This document shows, piece after piece, positions 44,366-53,164 of a stretch of 64,000 nucleotides of DNA (positions are counted from its first letter, which is position 1; each line of letters begins with the position of its first letter). The position numbers and the translations under genes were made by a program. Source of the stretch: JABSSA01 sp039984715. GTDB taxonomy: Bacteria; Pseudomonadota; Alphaproteobacteria; Rhodobacterales; Rhodobacteraceae. The notes beneath the pieces are model-generated. The model worked only from the letters and a program-made list of their open reading frames with translations. It had not been told where the DNA came from and did no database searches. Location of the stretch: the NCBI GenBank assembly GCA_039984715.1, contig JBDWUA010000016.1, forward strand, positions 124,001 through 188,000, given 5' to 3'.

Positions 44366-45117
44366 TGGGTCAATTCCATTGTCGATGCGTCAATTGCGAA
44401 AACGAGCATATCGCCGTGGCGCGAGATGTCGCCTTCAACTTCGATGAACTGCGCCACGCGGTCATACGCTTCGCGAGGAAGAGGGGTCCCATCCGGGCCA
44501 GTGATCAGAAGGTATTCTTCGCCCATGATTGGCTGCGAGGACACAAAGATTGGTGGTACATCCCCGAGAAGACATAAGTTGGCGCAGGCTTTATGTGCCA
44601 ACCCGCGCCCCGGGCGCATGGCTCCTGCAAGGCATTTGCCGTCACAGATTTCGCCAGCCAGTTTCCATCGTCCAAGAGGTTCAGCAACGATGTCCGACGC
44701 TTCACCTTCGGCGGCTTTTATGCCGTTTTTACCACCTCGGATTTGCAGCATGTACAAATCGCCACGTTCCAGCACCACACCTGACACCCGCGCCAGCTTG
44801 CCTTCCAGTGGTTTGGCTCGGCTGTCCACGCCCGATTTACCACCCGCTGTCATCAAAAAGCTTTCGCCCGCTTTGATACGGTCATTCCCTTCAGTCACGT
44901 GAATGACAGGGTAGGGCGTCATTTCAACGATCCCTGTGACTGTCTGACGTCCGTAATCGAACCGGAAAGCGCCGGGACCGGGGTCATCTTGGGTCGCGCC
45001 CAACAGAAATCCGTTAACCGAGAGGCCACCAATAAAGAGAGCCGCGACGACAATCAGAAATTTGCGCAATGGGCCGGGGATTGGCAGATACCCAACAAAG
45101 AATGGTTTCTCGCTCAT
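44362..45117 (-). CDS. Membrane-anchored hypothetical protein of the Rieske/ferric-reductase operon
   Basis: A 251-residue protein with one N-terminal membrane helix (FLIVVAALFIGGLSVNGFLL) and a soluble periplasmic part made of two OB-like beta domains (VTGIVEMTPYPVIHV, ARVSGVVLERGDLYMLQIRG, then VEGDISRHGDMLVFAIDA). Cysteines in EICDGKCLAGAM and HKACANLCLL form a four-Cys set that could bind metal or form disulfides. It overlaps its neighbours by four bases on both sides. Function unknown, probably linked to the redox protein upstream. Confidence 0.65.
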   Translation of the reverse strand: MSEKPFFVGYLPIPGPLRKFLIVVAALFIGGLSVNGFLLGATQDDPGPGAFRFDYGRQTVTGIVEMTPYPVIHVTEGNDRIKAGESFLMTAGGKSGVDSRAKPLEGKLARVSGVVLERGDLYMLQIRGGKNGIKAAEGEASDIVAEPLGRWKLAGEICDGKCLAGAMRPGRGLAHKACANLCLLGDVPPIFVSSQPIMGEEYLLITGPDGTPLPREAYDRVAQFIEVEGDISRHGDMLVFAIDASTMELTQ

Positions 45118-46169
45118 GCTGTGATCTCCGAAACGGGCAGTGGCGTTGGATCAACGGGTGTGCCGGGCGCATTCGCGTCCGTGTGCACTTGGACTGTGCC
45201 GTTTTCGATCCGAAGACGGTATGTGGGGACTTGTTCTGTGAACGGTGCCGGAGACTGTCCATTACGCACGTCGTATTGGAACCCATGCCAAGGGCAGGTA
45301 ACGAGGCAATCAATGATCTTGCCTTCGCCAAGTGGTCCATTCTGATGCGCACAGGCGTTTGAAATCGCGGACAATTGTCCTTCCATCAGAAAAACGGCGA
45401 CGCGATCACCGGACGGAAGCAGCGCAATCTTGGCAAAGCCTTCGCGAAAGTCTTGGGGTTGGCCGACGTCAAACCATGATCCGGATGCAGCCCCGACGGA
45501 ATTTTCGCGTGTGGCATACCAAGCGTAAAGATGCAGAGCCGAGACTGAAACGGCCCCCACAAGCACGATGACGGTAAAGACGTGGTTTTGCTGATCTTGC
45601 AAGATCCCCAAGCACACATGGACAACCGCCGACGCATAAGCTGCGTAAATCAGATAGTGCAGTCTTTTCCAGACAGGTGCGGTCAAAAACTTGAGCCAGA
45701 AATCGTGGCTGGTACAGGCCAGGATCAATAGGCATGTCAAAGCGAAAATCCCAAACACTTCGAATGGAAATCCTGCGATTTGACCAAAGGATGAGTTCGC
45801 GTACAGCAAACCGACATATTTATCCGAGCTGGAAAACGCGAAATACCAGTTCAAAATGTACCCGGCATGTGTCACGCCGACAAATGCCGTCATAACTCCG
45901 AAGTGACGCCTGTTATACAGCAGCGGCAAAAACCGATCATCCAGCCGGGCCAACGGACCAATGGCCAAAATGATCGTCAGCATTACGAAAGCACAGGCCC
46001 CAAACGCCCGCGCATTGTGAATTTGCGGATTTACAGGGCGTTCATGGCTGAGTGATTCCGGTGAAACATAAAGGAAAACCCACAAAAACACGGCCATCCC
46101 GCCCAACATGATCGCATCATACAACCACTTGTTCGGGTTCCACTGTACGGGGATGTACTTAACGCTCAT
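45114..46169 (-). CDS. Ferric-reductase transmembrane domain fused to a Rieske domain
   Basis: A 351-residue protein joining two redox modules. The first 220 residues are the six-helix ferric-reductase-like domain, with His residues in VWKRLHYLIY and the following helix suitable for haem. Residues about 230-340 are a Rieske domain: C273-x-H275 and C292-P-W-H295 hold a [2Fe-2S] cluster. Electrons probably pass between the cluster and membrane haems. The fusion is not the MsrQ arrangement and the electron partner is unknown. It overlaps the genes on both sides by four bases. Confidence 0.85.
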   Translation of the reverse strand: MSVKYIPVQWNPNKWLYDAIMLGGMAVFLWVFLYVSPESLSHERPVNPQIHNARAFGACAFVMLTIILAIGPLARLDDRFLPLLYNRRHFGVMTAFVGVTHAGYILNWYFAFSSSDKYVGLLYANSSFGQIAGFPFEVFGIFALTCLLILACTSHDFWLKFLTAPVWKRLHYLIYAAYASAVVHVCLGILQDQQNHVFTVIVLVGAVSVSALHLYAWYATRENSVGAASGSWFDVGQPQDFREGFAKIALLPSGDRVAVFLMEGQLSAISNACAHQNGPLGEGKIIDCLVTCPWHGFQYDVRNGQSPAPFTEQVPTYRLRIENGTVQVHTDANAPGTPVDPTPLPVSEITA

Positions 46170-46534
46170 TGTCCGGCCTCACTGATTTGTTGCGGCGCGA
46201 AATCTGCAGGCCAGGTTTGGCGCACGGACAAGCCAAAAATAATTGCGACCACAACTACGGTCGCCATCAACATCGCAGCAATCCCATGTGCCTTGCGAAC
46301 AACACGGTAACGCGACATCCACGCGCTGCTTTCGCTTTCGATTTGCCACCAACGCCAAAGAACCAGTGGCCAGATCATCAGAATGCCGGGAATAAGAAGC
46401 GGACGAAACACGTATGCGTCGCGTGCGTCTTCGTCTATTCGATCAATGCCAAAAACGAGAAAGGGCAGGGCGACCACTGCGCCAATCACTCCCCACAGTT
46501 GGATAAACATAACAATTGCCTGAGCAAAATCCAT
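46166..46534 (-). CDS. Small membrane protein, first gene of the Rieske/ferric-reductase operon
   Basis: A 122-residue protein with three hydrophobic helices (about residues 5-30, 45-60 and 88-108) and a basic loop (SRYRVVRKAH). ATG 46534 is chosen because the longer frame has no signal or ribosome site. It starts the operon of four overlapping genes. No family recognised; it may be a small subunit of the redox complex. Confidence 0.65.
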   Translation of the reverse strand: MDFAQAIVMFIQLWGVIGAVVALPFLVFGIDRIDEDARDAYVFRPLLIPGILMIWPLVLWRWWQIESESSAWMSRYRVVRKAHGIAAMLMATVVVVAIIFGLSVRQTWPADFAPQQISEAGQ

Positions 46535-46695
46535 GGTTGACGCGTAGCTCCTATCCCACTGGCTGCGCTGCAACGTACCTTGCCCTGCGTAAATCGCAAG
46601 GGAGCAAGTGCTTGCTTGCGATCACAATTTCCAAATTAACTGAGCTGTGGATCGTCTGACGTCTCGCGCGGCAACCTTTTGCGAAGGAGGCTCGG

Positions 46696-46776
46696 ATGAT
46701 GTTGGTCGTTTTCGCAACATTGTCTGTTTTGACATCTCTGATTTTTACTTTGTACGTTCGATTTGTGACGTATTAA
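46696..46776 (+). CDS. 26-residue membrane peptide with strong ribosome binding site
   Basis: ATG 46696 opens MMLVVFATLSVLTSLIFTLY followed by VRFVTY and a TAA stop. It is almost wholly hydrophobic, one membrane helix. The site GAAGGAGG six bases before the ATG is one of the best in the window, which is why I think it is real despite the size. No family can be named; it may be a subunit or regulator of a membrane complex. It is divergent from the four-gene redox operon. Confidence 0.55.
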   Translation: MMLVVFATLSVLTSLIFTLYVRFVTY

Positions 46777-46836
46777 AAGTTGTCAAATTTTGAAACTGGT
46801 TCGATGTCACAAGAATGAAAGGATCGGGGGCCAAGA

Positions 46837-47169
46837 ATGAACATCCTTTTTATTTGCAGCATGAACAAATGGCGCAGCCCCACGGGTGAGGCGATTTTTC
46901 GACGTTACGACGGTGTAAACACCCGTTCTGCCGGAACCAGCCGCAAAGCACGGCGACTAGTGAACGTGACAGACATTCGATGGGCAGATTTAATCTGTGT
47001 GATGGAAGAAAAACACCAGTCGCGTCTGCGGGCTGAGTTTCGAGGCGAACTGAGATACAAAGACCTCCGCGTCTTGGATATCCCCGATGATTATCAATTC
47101 ATGGACCCAGAATTGGTTGATTTGATCCATGATGCGGTGGCGCCAATGATTGGAGCCGAAACGCAATAA
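46837..47169 (+). CDS. Low-molecular-weight phosphatase-like protein
   Basis: A 110-residue protein that opens like a low-molecular-weight tyrosine phosphatase: ILFICSMNKWRSP gives the C(x)5R loop with C7 and R13, but the fold is short and the loop is N-K-W instead of G-N-x. The aspartate acid is probably one of the DIPDDYQFMDPE stretch. It could be a true phosphatase or a related protein such as an arsenate-reductase-like relative. ATG 46837 has GGGGGC upstream. Confidence 0.7.
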   Translation: MNILFICSMNKWRSPTGEAIFRRYDGVNTRSAGTSRKARRLVNVTDIRWADLICVMEEKHQSRLRAEFRGELRYKDLRVLDIPDDYQFMDPELVDLIHDAVAPMIGAETQ

Positions 47170-47353
47170 AACATAAGTATCTGAGTAGTGATTTGGCCGT
47201 ATTTGAAGTCATCGCACGGTCATTGCGATCCAATCACAGCGGCGATCCTACTTTTACCTTACAACGCCTATGTATCGGGGATGATCGACAGGACACCTCC
47301 GAAATCTTCGGTTTGCGCTTGCATCGGCTTTCTATCCATCAACATCATGTCTT

Positions 47354-48046
47354 ATGATATTTGATGCCAACCTCATAAAAAATTTCGAAACTACGGGGAG
47401 GCTTTGGTTGAGAAACGCCATCTCTACAAAAGACCTTTCGCATTTTGATATTGCTGCTGCGCAAGGCGGTCAGGTCGGTGCGCGAATAAATTCTTGTCAG
47501 TCTTTGAATTCTGCATTGGCTGTCCAAGGGTCACTGATGCAAGCAATCGCGACGATATATCCGAAGGCGCATCCCGTCAGAGTGGTGGCATTTAACAAAA
47601 CACAAGAGACAAATTGGGGTGTTCCATGGCATCAGGATCGTGTCATCGCAGTCGCGGAAAAGTGCGATGTTTTGGGCTTTGACAATTGGACTGAAAAACG
47701 CGGCGTTTGGCATTGTGAGCCACCTCACCCTATTTTGGATCAGATGTTGTTTGTACGGGTTCATCTTGATGATACCGACCACAACAATGGCGCGATGGAA
47801 ATAGCGGTTGGCAGCCATGCACAGGGTGTTGTTCCTTCTGCCAACGCCGAAAAAACTGCAAACCGCTTTCCAATCGAAAGCTGCGACGCGAAACGAGGTG
47901 ATGTTCTTATTTTAAAGATGCTCACTCTGCATCGATCCAAACCATCAATGGCGACATCCAATCGCAGGGCATTCCGTATTGATTTCGCGACGGAAGGCTT
48001 ACCTGCTCCATTGAATTGGAGATCGGTAACACCCGACTTGACCTGA
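47354..48046 (+). CDS. Phytanoyl-CoA dioxygenase-family protein
   Basis: A 230-residue Fe(II)/2-oxoglutarate oxygenase. Metal ligands are H93 and D95 (PWHQDR) and distal H193 (TLHRSK); an Arg in the following RRAFRIDF segment would bind 2-oxoglutarate. MEIAVGSHAQG is the conserved turn of the family. The substrate is unknown. TTG or ATG alternatives exist near 47354; the ATG is preceded only by weak purine sequence. Confidence 0.85.
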   Translation: MIFDANLIKNFETTGRLWLRNAISTKDLSHFDIAAAQGGQVGARINSCQSLNSALAVQGSLMQAIATIYPKAHPVRVVAFNKTQETNWGVPWHQDRVIAVAEKCDVLGFDNWTEKRGVWHCEPPHPILDQMLFVRVHLDDTDHNNGAMEIAVGSHAQGVVPSANAEKTANRFPIESCDAKRGDVLILKMLTLHRSKPSMATSNRRAFRIDFATEGLPAPLNWRSVTPDLT

Positions 48047-48550
48047 GATTTACTGGACGAACAGGGCAAATCCCAAGCATTGACTTGTGTGATCCGTCAA
48101 GCGTTCGACGAACGAACTCTATTTGTTTCCCTGTCTCCAATTCCCGTCCCCGACGATACACTTGTGCAGGCGGGGCAATGCAATTTTACCGTGACGAGAT
48201 TGAGGCAATCTTTTTCATTTGCCGAACCGTGTTTTTGCGAGCAAGGATAAGGCGTTGTGGTCATTCACAAACCTGTCCCACGACTGTCTTGTTTGGTCGA
48301 AGTCGTCGCCAAAGTCGATTTTTTCGAAGATCTCAAAACATAGGGCCGACCTTGAAGAGGTCTTCGAGTATCTTGTTGAGAAGATTGGCATGGCGAATGT
48401 CGAACGTCTCACCCAGACGGACATCAATGATGCGATGGACCGGAACCGTCTCCCTGCTTTCATCACGGCACGGAGCTCATCACTCCTTAGGACAGCGAAC
48501 CCGTAAATCCATAAGCTTACCAGTACCTACAAAAACAAGACGAATCCGCG
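48047..48550. other. 504-nt gap with a doubtful frame
   Basis: Contains only the doubtful frame at 48219-48506. No RNA or terminator was identified with confidence. Confidence 0.4.
48219..48506 (+). CDS. Possible hypothetical protein or remnant
   Basis: A 95-residue frame starting at TTG 48219. The second half reads as amphipathic helix (RADLEEVFEYLVEKIGMANV) with a polar end, while the first half is less convincing. No ribosome binding site and no recognised family. A minus-strand frame covers the same bases, so neither is sure. Confidence 0.25.
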   Translation: MPNRVFASKDKALWSFTNLSHDCLVWSKSSPKSIFSKISKHRADLEEVFEYLVEKIGMANVERLTQTDINDAMDRNRLPAFITARSSSLLRTANP

Positions 48551-49093
48551 TCAAAAGCCGTCATCGACGCCCTTGTCGCTCACCGGCGCAGCGCCGGGAA
48601 CCAGTAGAGTTTGGTGGGTTACATCAGCAGTCTGGGATTCGCCGATTGTGACGGTTGTACGTGCCGCCTCCGCATCCCAGCCAGACGCTGCGATTTTTAA
48701 CGTTTTGAGATACAATTCATAGGCTTGCTGCTGACTTAAATTGTAATTTCGACTAAATTCGCAAGTCCTGAAGAACAACTCCCGTGTCATCAGTACTGCG
48801 GGGGAGCGGCCCTGCAATCCGGAGGCAGATGAAGACTCGCTGAAGACGCCGCTTTCAGAATTGCGCGCACGAGATGCCTGTCCGCTTGCTTGTTCCGCCT
48901 GTGAATACGTCGCGTCAGGGGCAGGTGATGTACAGGTTACAAAGTGCGTGTTGCGCGCGAGGATCAACGTGTTTGATGTCGACGCGGTTGAGGTCACAAG
49001 GGTCTCTTCTGCAACAGGCGTAACGGTTGGCTTTGGTTCAATATCTGCGCATGCGCTAAAGGTTAGGGGTATTATCAGCCAGTTAAGTTTCAT
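48551..49093 (-). CDS. Lipoprotein, partner of the exported protein upstream
   Basis: A 180-residue lipoprotein: signal ends LTFSAC, with the lipidated Cys at residue 15. A Ser/Thr-rich linker is followed by a helical C-terminal domain (SQQQAYELYLKTLKIAASGW) including cysteines in HFVTCTSP and FRTCEF. Start is ATG 49093. It lies 79 bases after the 405-residue exported protein on the same strand and is probably cotranscribed. Function unknown. Confidence 0.7.
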   Translation of the reverse strand: MKLNWLIIPLTFSACADIEPKPTVTPVAEETLVTSTASTSNTLILARNTHFVTCTSPAPDATYSQAEQASGQASRARNSESGVFSESSSASGLQGRSPAVLMTRELFFRTCEFSRNYNLSQQQAYELYLKTLKIAASGWDAEAARTTVTIGESQTADVTHQTLLVPGAAPVSDKGVDDGF

Positions 49094-49172
49094 TCTGCCA
49101 CCTCAGTTTATTGGCCGCATTGCGTCGGCCAGAACTATGCGGGAACGCGTCGGACGCGCGCCAGCCGAATTT

Positions 49173-50390
49173 TCAGGAAGATATGCCGCGGATCAGCGGC
49201 AATGCCGTGTTCTTGTACCAAGTTGCATAAGCATCTGGTGTCCGGTGCATCAGCTCTTCATGATCCATAAAGACAGTCGCGTGCTTTGCGGCTTCCAATA
49301 TCTGCGCCTCAGTTCCGATTTCAGAGACGAGGTCGAACCAAGCGTTGATCTGTTGCGTCATGTCGCCCAATCGGTTGGGGTACATGTCCATCGCACCGCG
49401 GGCTTGCGCAAATGCGGCAGCCTCTGCGGTTGTATGTGAGCTGTATCTGTAAGAATGGCCTTCGTTCGTTTCACCGGGATAGCGATACGTCACCCCATAG
49501 CGCGTCGGGCTGCCATCAAACATATGCGCGTAAGTCGATACCCCAGACGAGGTGACAGCTTTTCCAGTTGCCGGATTGAAGTTCGGGTTAAATGGCTTTT
49601 CGTACCAAGTGTAACCCGCCTCTCTCGGGCACCAATGCGTGCTAAGATTTGCGTCCGCATCTGTGACTTTGACCTTTGTCGAAACTGGAAAGACCTTATT
49701 TGGAACCTTAAAAGTATAGCTGCTGCCGACGAGGTAATAGTTGTCGGACTCGTCTTTGTTCAAGCAACCGCCCGCCTTGAAGATCTGAAGCATATCAATC
49801 TCGGGGTCAAAGAAATCATGCAAGAAGAAGGTCTTTGTCTCATCCATCGCGCGCACAACCTCGCTGGCGATGGTCAAGTTCATCTGGGTCAGATAATCGT
49901 CGGTAGGTTGCTTTTCATACTCATGCCGTCGAATTTCAGACATTAGGGCCAAACGCGAGTTGGTAGCGGCAATATAGGTTGGCATGAGGTCAAGGAAGTT
50001 GCCTTTGCTCATATGCGTTTTGACCTGCGCTTGGATGTTGCCCGTCATTTCGCGCCAATTGCGCAGGCTCGTATCAACACTGCTGTAAGGCGCGCTTGGC
50101 AGATAGACCCGCATCTCGCTAGCCAATGTGTCCACGTCGACGTCGATGGCCGCCTTGGCTGCATCGTTGAATCCGGCTGAGATAGCTTCGCTCAAATCTT
50201 CGGGCGTCAGGCCTTCAGACCCGCCAAAGATCGAATCCAGCCCCTTGCTTACAATTGCTTTGAGTACTGCCCCGACTATCGTTGTGCCCAATTTGACTCC
50301 GATGGCCTCTTGCGCGTGTACGAAGGTCGTCGAAAGTGGCGAAAAGGTAAGAGCTGCAACAAGGGCCGCAAGTTTCAGGGAGTGTTTCAC
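49173..50390 (-). CDS. Exported protein with helical-bundle N-terminal half
   Basis: A 405-residue secreted protein (signal peptide ends FVHAQ at about residue 26). The mature N-terminus is hydrophobic (KLGTTIVGAVLKAIVSKGLD) and is followed by a run of amphipathic helices to about residue 190. The tail (residues 195-320) is beta-like, with two Cys (KAGGCLN, HWCPREAG), then helices again. The helix-rich half with a hydrophobic first helix recalls pore-forming or delta-endotoxin-type domain I, but I see no sequence proof. Paired with a lipoprotein gene downstream. Codon choice does not differ visibly from neighbours. Confidence 0.6.
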   Translation of the reverse strand: MKHSLKLAALVAALTFSPLSTTFVHAQEAIGVKLGTTIVGAVLKAIVSKGLDSIFGGSEGLTPEDLSEAISAGFNDAAKAAIDVDVDTLASEMRVYLPSAPYSSVDTSLRNWREMTGNIQAQVKTHMSKGNFLDLMPTYIAATNSRLALMSEIRRHEYEKQPTDDYLTQMNLTIASEVVRAMDETKTFFLHDFFDPEIDMLQIFKAGGCLNKDESDNYYLVGSSYTFKVPNKVFPVSTKVKVTDADANLSTHWCPREAGYTWYEKPFNPNFNPATGKAVTSSGVSTYAHMFDGSPTRYGVTYRYPGETNEGHSYRYSSHTTAEAAAFAQARGAMDMYPNRLGDMTQQINAWFDLVSEIGTEAQILEAAKHATVFMDHEELMHRTPDAYATWYKNTALPLIRGISS

Positions 50391-50820
50391 GATGAACTCC
50401 TACTCAGATTGACTTGGTCAAATGTCTAGAAACATTGTTTCCGAAAATGGACAAAACACAGTTAACTTTGTGTGAATGTTTCCAAATCTGCATCGGCTTG
50501 GCTGTCGAATATCTAACGCGCCGCCAGCCGATTCCAGTTTCAATGAAGCCTTCAAAAAACCTCAACAGAAACGATCGCTAGAGGTATCCATCACAATGGC
50601 AGCTAAGCCGAAAGGGTTGCTGCGACGTATCCGAGGTCCGCTCTGAGCCCAAAGCATGTAATGCTGCAAACTGCACAGATGGCGTGAGGAGCGGAAAACG
50701 GACCTTTGCTGTACATGCCAAAGTAACTGGCTCGCACAGATTTAGCGGGCATTATTTAACCGCCACTAGTTCCATCGACACGGTCGTCTTCTGAAGTTTT
50801 TCTCGTTTGATACAGACGAT
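50391..50820. other. 430-nt gap with degenerate repeat sequence
   Basis: Around 50595-50730 it carries degenerate R2-like sequence (gtccgctctgagcccaaagc then aatgctgcaaactgc) and an inverted match gagcggaaaacggacc. No gene or terminator identified. Confidence 0.45.
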
Positions 50821-52083
50821 TTATCGCCGATCCACATATCCAGCAGCCTCAAAGTAGCGCCTCACACATCGTTGGATATGCCCTTCGATCAAGGTGTCGG
50901 GACACGTAGGTATTTCGCCAAACTCAAGTCCCATGAAGGCTTGAGACATCAAGGGTTGCGGTATTGGCTTAGCTTTTAACGAAACGATAAGGTCGTCCAA
51001 AGCGGCGGCAATCTTTTCATCCGTCCAATAGTAGCGAATGCGATCACTGTAGCTGTAGGTTTTTAAGATATTCAGCTCTTGTTCGGTGCCACTGTAGTAG
51101 CTTTGCCAATTGCCGGGATTGGCGTTCATCTGATCTTTGATCACGTTGCGGATGTTTGAGGGCTGTTCAAGGCCAAGCTGTTCTTCGATGGACGCCAATG
51201 CCCAAACCGCCTCGCGGAAGCGGAAAGTGAGTTCGGGGCCGACTTTGAGGAAAAAGAAGTGGTTTTTTACCAAGTCGCCCAAGGCTCCGGTCGATTGGTA
51301 GTCGGTCGAGTGTGCTTCGAACGTTAAACCGTCTTCGGTCAGGATCGCGTCGCTTAGGGGGTGGGCCCTTTCCGGTTCAAACGGATAGATTGAGGAATGC
51401 CCGAAATCGACGCCTGGCTGAGTGACGACTGAGACGATTTTCGACCAAGCCGCGTCTAACCCGCGTGCAGCCCAAGCATCTCGGTGGGTTTGGATCGTGT
51501 CGTTGAACCGTGCAACGGATGTGACATCTAAGGCGTCGGGCTCTTCGGTTTCGCCGCCTGGAATGGGGACTTCGGTGCCTATGATGTAAAACAGTTCTTC
51601 GGGGTTAGGCGCATGTTCTTCCGCGACGGCGCAAAGGTCGGCGGCGCGTTCGGCGATTTGTTCAAACGTTGGGTTGGGTTCGCCACCACAGGCCATGCTG
51701 GTGTCGAGGTGGATTTTCTTGAACCCGGCTTGAACGTAGGATTTGACCAGTTCACGCGATTTTTCCATTGCTTGCTCAAGCGGCTCGTCTTTCCAGACAT
51801 TCGGGCCAAGGTGATCGCCGCCTAGGATCAGCTGATCCATCGGGACGCCTGCCTCGGATGCCATTTCAGCGAGCCAGCCCATAAAGTCAGCCGCAGTCAT
51901 GCCGGTGTAGCCGCCAAACTGGTTGACCTGATTGCAAGTCGCCTCGATCACCGTTGGAAAGCCAGTTTGCTTGGCAAAAGACAGAACGGCGCGCAGAACG
52001 TGTTCGTTGGCTGTGCAAAAGCAGGGCAGGCCGACGGGGTCGCCAGCGCGGTTTCGGGCGATCAGATCATGGACAATGCTCAT
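50821..52083 (-). CDS. GatZ/KbaZ-family protein, likely D-tagatose-6-phosphate 4-epimerase
   Basis: A 420-residue protein of the GatZ/KbaZ family, with the conserved LILGGDHLGPNVWKDEP and IHLDTSMACGG motifs. Members were first described as the non-catalytic partner of tagatose-bisphosphate aldolase; work on galactitol and altritol use in Agrobacterium, as I recall it, showed a GatZ-type D-tagatose-6-phosphate 4-epimerase giving fructose 6-phosphate. No GatY/KbaY aldolase is here, which favours the epimerase role. It overlaps pfkB by four bases, so it is cotranscribed behind it, divergent from the transporter operon. Confidence 0.8.
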   Translation of the reverse strand: MSIVHDLIARNRAGDPVGLPCFCTANEHVLRAVLSFAKQTGFPTVIEATCNQVNQFGGYTGMTAADFMGWLAEMASEAGVPMDQLILGGDHLGPNVWKDEPLEQAMEKSRELVKSYVQAGFKKIHLDTSMACGGEPNPTFEQIAERAADLCAVAEEHAPNPEELFYIIGTEVPIPGGETEEPDALDVTSVARFNDTIQTHRDAWAARGLDAAWSKIVSVVTQPGVDFGHSSIYPFEPERAHPLSDAILTEDGLTFEAHSTDYQSTGALGDLVKNHFFFLKVGPELTFRFREAVWALASIEEQLGLEQPSNIRNVIKDQMNANPGNWQSYYSGTEQELNILKTYSYSDRIRYYWTDEKIAAALDDLIVSLKAKPIPQPLMSQAFMGLEFGEIPTCPDTLIEGHIQRCVRRYFEAAGYVDRR

Positions 52084-53036
52084 GCGTTGGTCTCGTCTTT
52101 TTGGTGTTCAAGAAATTTAGCCAGTTCGGCGGGACTGGAGTTCCCCTCCATCGGGCCGCGGTGAGTGACAGCAAGGGCACCCGCCGCGTTGGCCTGAGCG
52201 CCCGCGTTTTTTAGGGTGGCACCTTGCGCCAAGAGACCGATGAACGTGCCACCAAAGCAATCGCCTGCCCCAGTGGGGTCGACTTCTTCAACCCGATGCC
52301 CGGTAAAATCATGTCGCTCGTTGCCGCTTACGACTGTGGCACCCAATGCCCCGCGTTTGATCACAATGACTTCGGCTTTTGACATCAGCAGTTGTTCGAC
52401 AGCGGCGTCTTCGGACATGTCGGGAAACAGAAAATCCAGATCGCTGGTGCTTGGCATGAGATAGGTGCTTTTTTCCATCGCCTCGGTCATGGCGTCGCGC
52501 ACCGCAGTATCGCGCATCAGTTCAGGGCGCGCGTTTGGATCACAGCTTATCTTGCCGCCAGCTGAATCGACGGTGCGCAGCGTGGTCATGATCATATCGC
52601 GCATGGCTGCGTTTCCGAGAGAGGACGCTGAGACGTGCAGGACCGTGTTCGCTGGATCAAGCAGGGTCTGGGGCACCTCAAAATGATCGGAGGCTGTGTT
52701 GGTCAGATGAAAGATAAAGTCGCGGTTTCCGTCATCATAGTATGAGACGAAGGCAACGCCGGTGCTATGATCTTTGTTGATCGTAACACCGCGTGTGCCA
52801 ACGCCATCGGCGTTCAGACGGTTCAAAACAGTTTGACCAAAACCATCGTCGCCAACGCCGCCAATCATTTCGGTTGGTGCGCCCATTCTTGCGACCTGAT
52901 CCAGAAAGATGGCCGGAGCGCCACTTGGGTAGGGGCCCGAATACTCGCTGATTTGTTTTAAACCGCAGTTCTTGGTGTGAGACACAAACTCGACGAGGAT
53001 TTCGCCGACCGTCGCAATTGTTGGAATTTGGCGCAT
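52080..53036 (-). CDS. PfkB-family sugar kinase, probable D-tagatose kinase
   Basis: A 318-residue ribokinase-fold kinase. The C-terminal signature DPTGAGDCFGGTF includes the catalytic Asp and anion hole, and YPSGAPAIFLDQVARMG is the N-terminal sugar-binding region. Next to a GatZ-type enzyme, the likely reaction is phosphorylation of D-tagatose (or fructose) at C6. First gene of a two-gene minus-strand operon; its upstream region contains the operator at 53091. The start codon ATG 53036 has GGAG upstream. Confidence 0.83.
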   Translation of the reverse strand: MRQIPTIATVGEILVEFVSHTKNCGLKQISEYSGPYPSGAPAIFLDQVARMGAPTEMIGGVGDDGFGQTVLNRLNADGVGTRGVTINKDHSTGVAFVSYYDDGNRDFIFHLTNTASDHFEVPQTLLDPANTVLHVSASSLGNAAMRDMIMTTLRTVDSAGGKISCDPNARPELMRDTAVRDAMTEAMEKSTYLMPSTSDLDFLFPDMSEDAAVEQLLMSKAEVIVIKRGALGATVVSGNERHDFTGHRVEEVDPTGAGDCFGGTFIGLLAQGATLKNAGAQANAAGALAVTHRGPMEGNSSPAELAKFLEHQKDETNA

Positions 53037-53090
53037 GACGCTCCTTATTAGCCGGGCCTTTTTGCATCGGGATCAAGGTCTAAATAATCT

Positions 53091-53107
53091 TTTTGCACAT
53101 GTCAAAA
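53091..53107. promoter_or_regulatory. Operator candidate of the polyol regulator, site 1
   Basis: TTTTGCACATGTCAAAA: near-palindrome (TTTTGnCA / TGnCAAAA) with odd spacing. It lies between pfkB and the divergent lacI gene and matches 54292-54308 with only two differences. It would let the regulator control both its own gene and pfkB-gatZ. Confidence 0.65.
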
Positions 53108-53164
53108 GATATGGCATAGTTTGTAAAGAACCCTGCAAAGCGCAGCAGTACGTGAGTTGAATGT

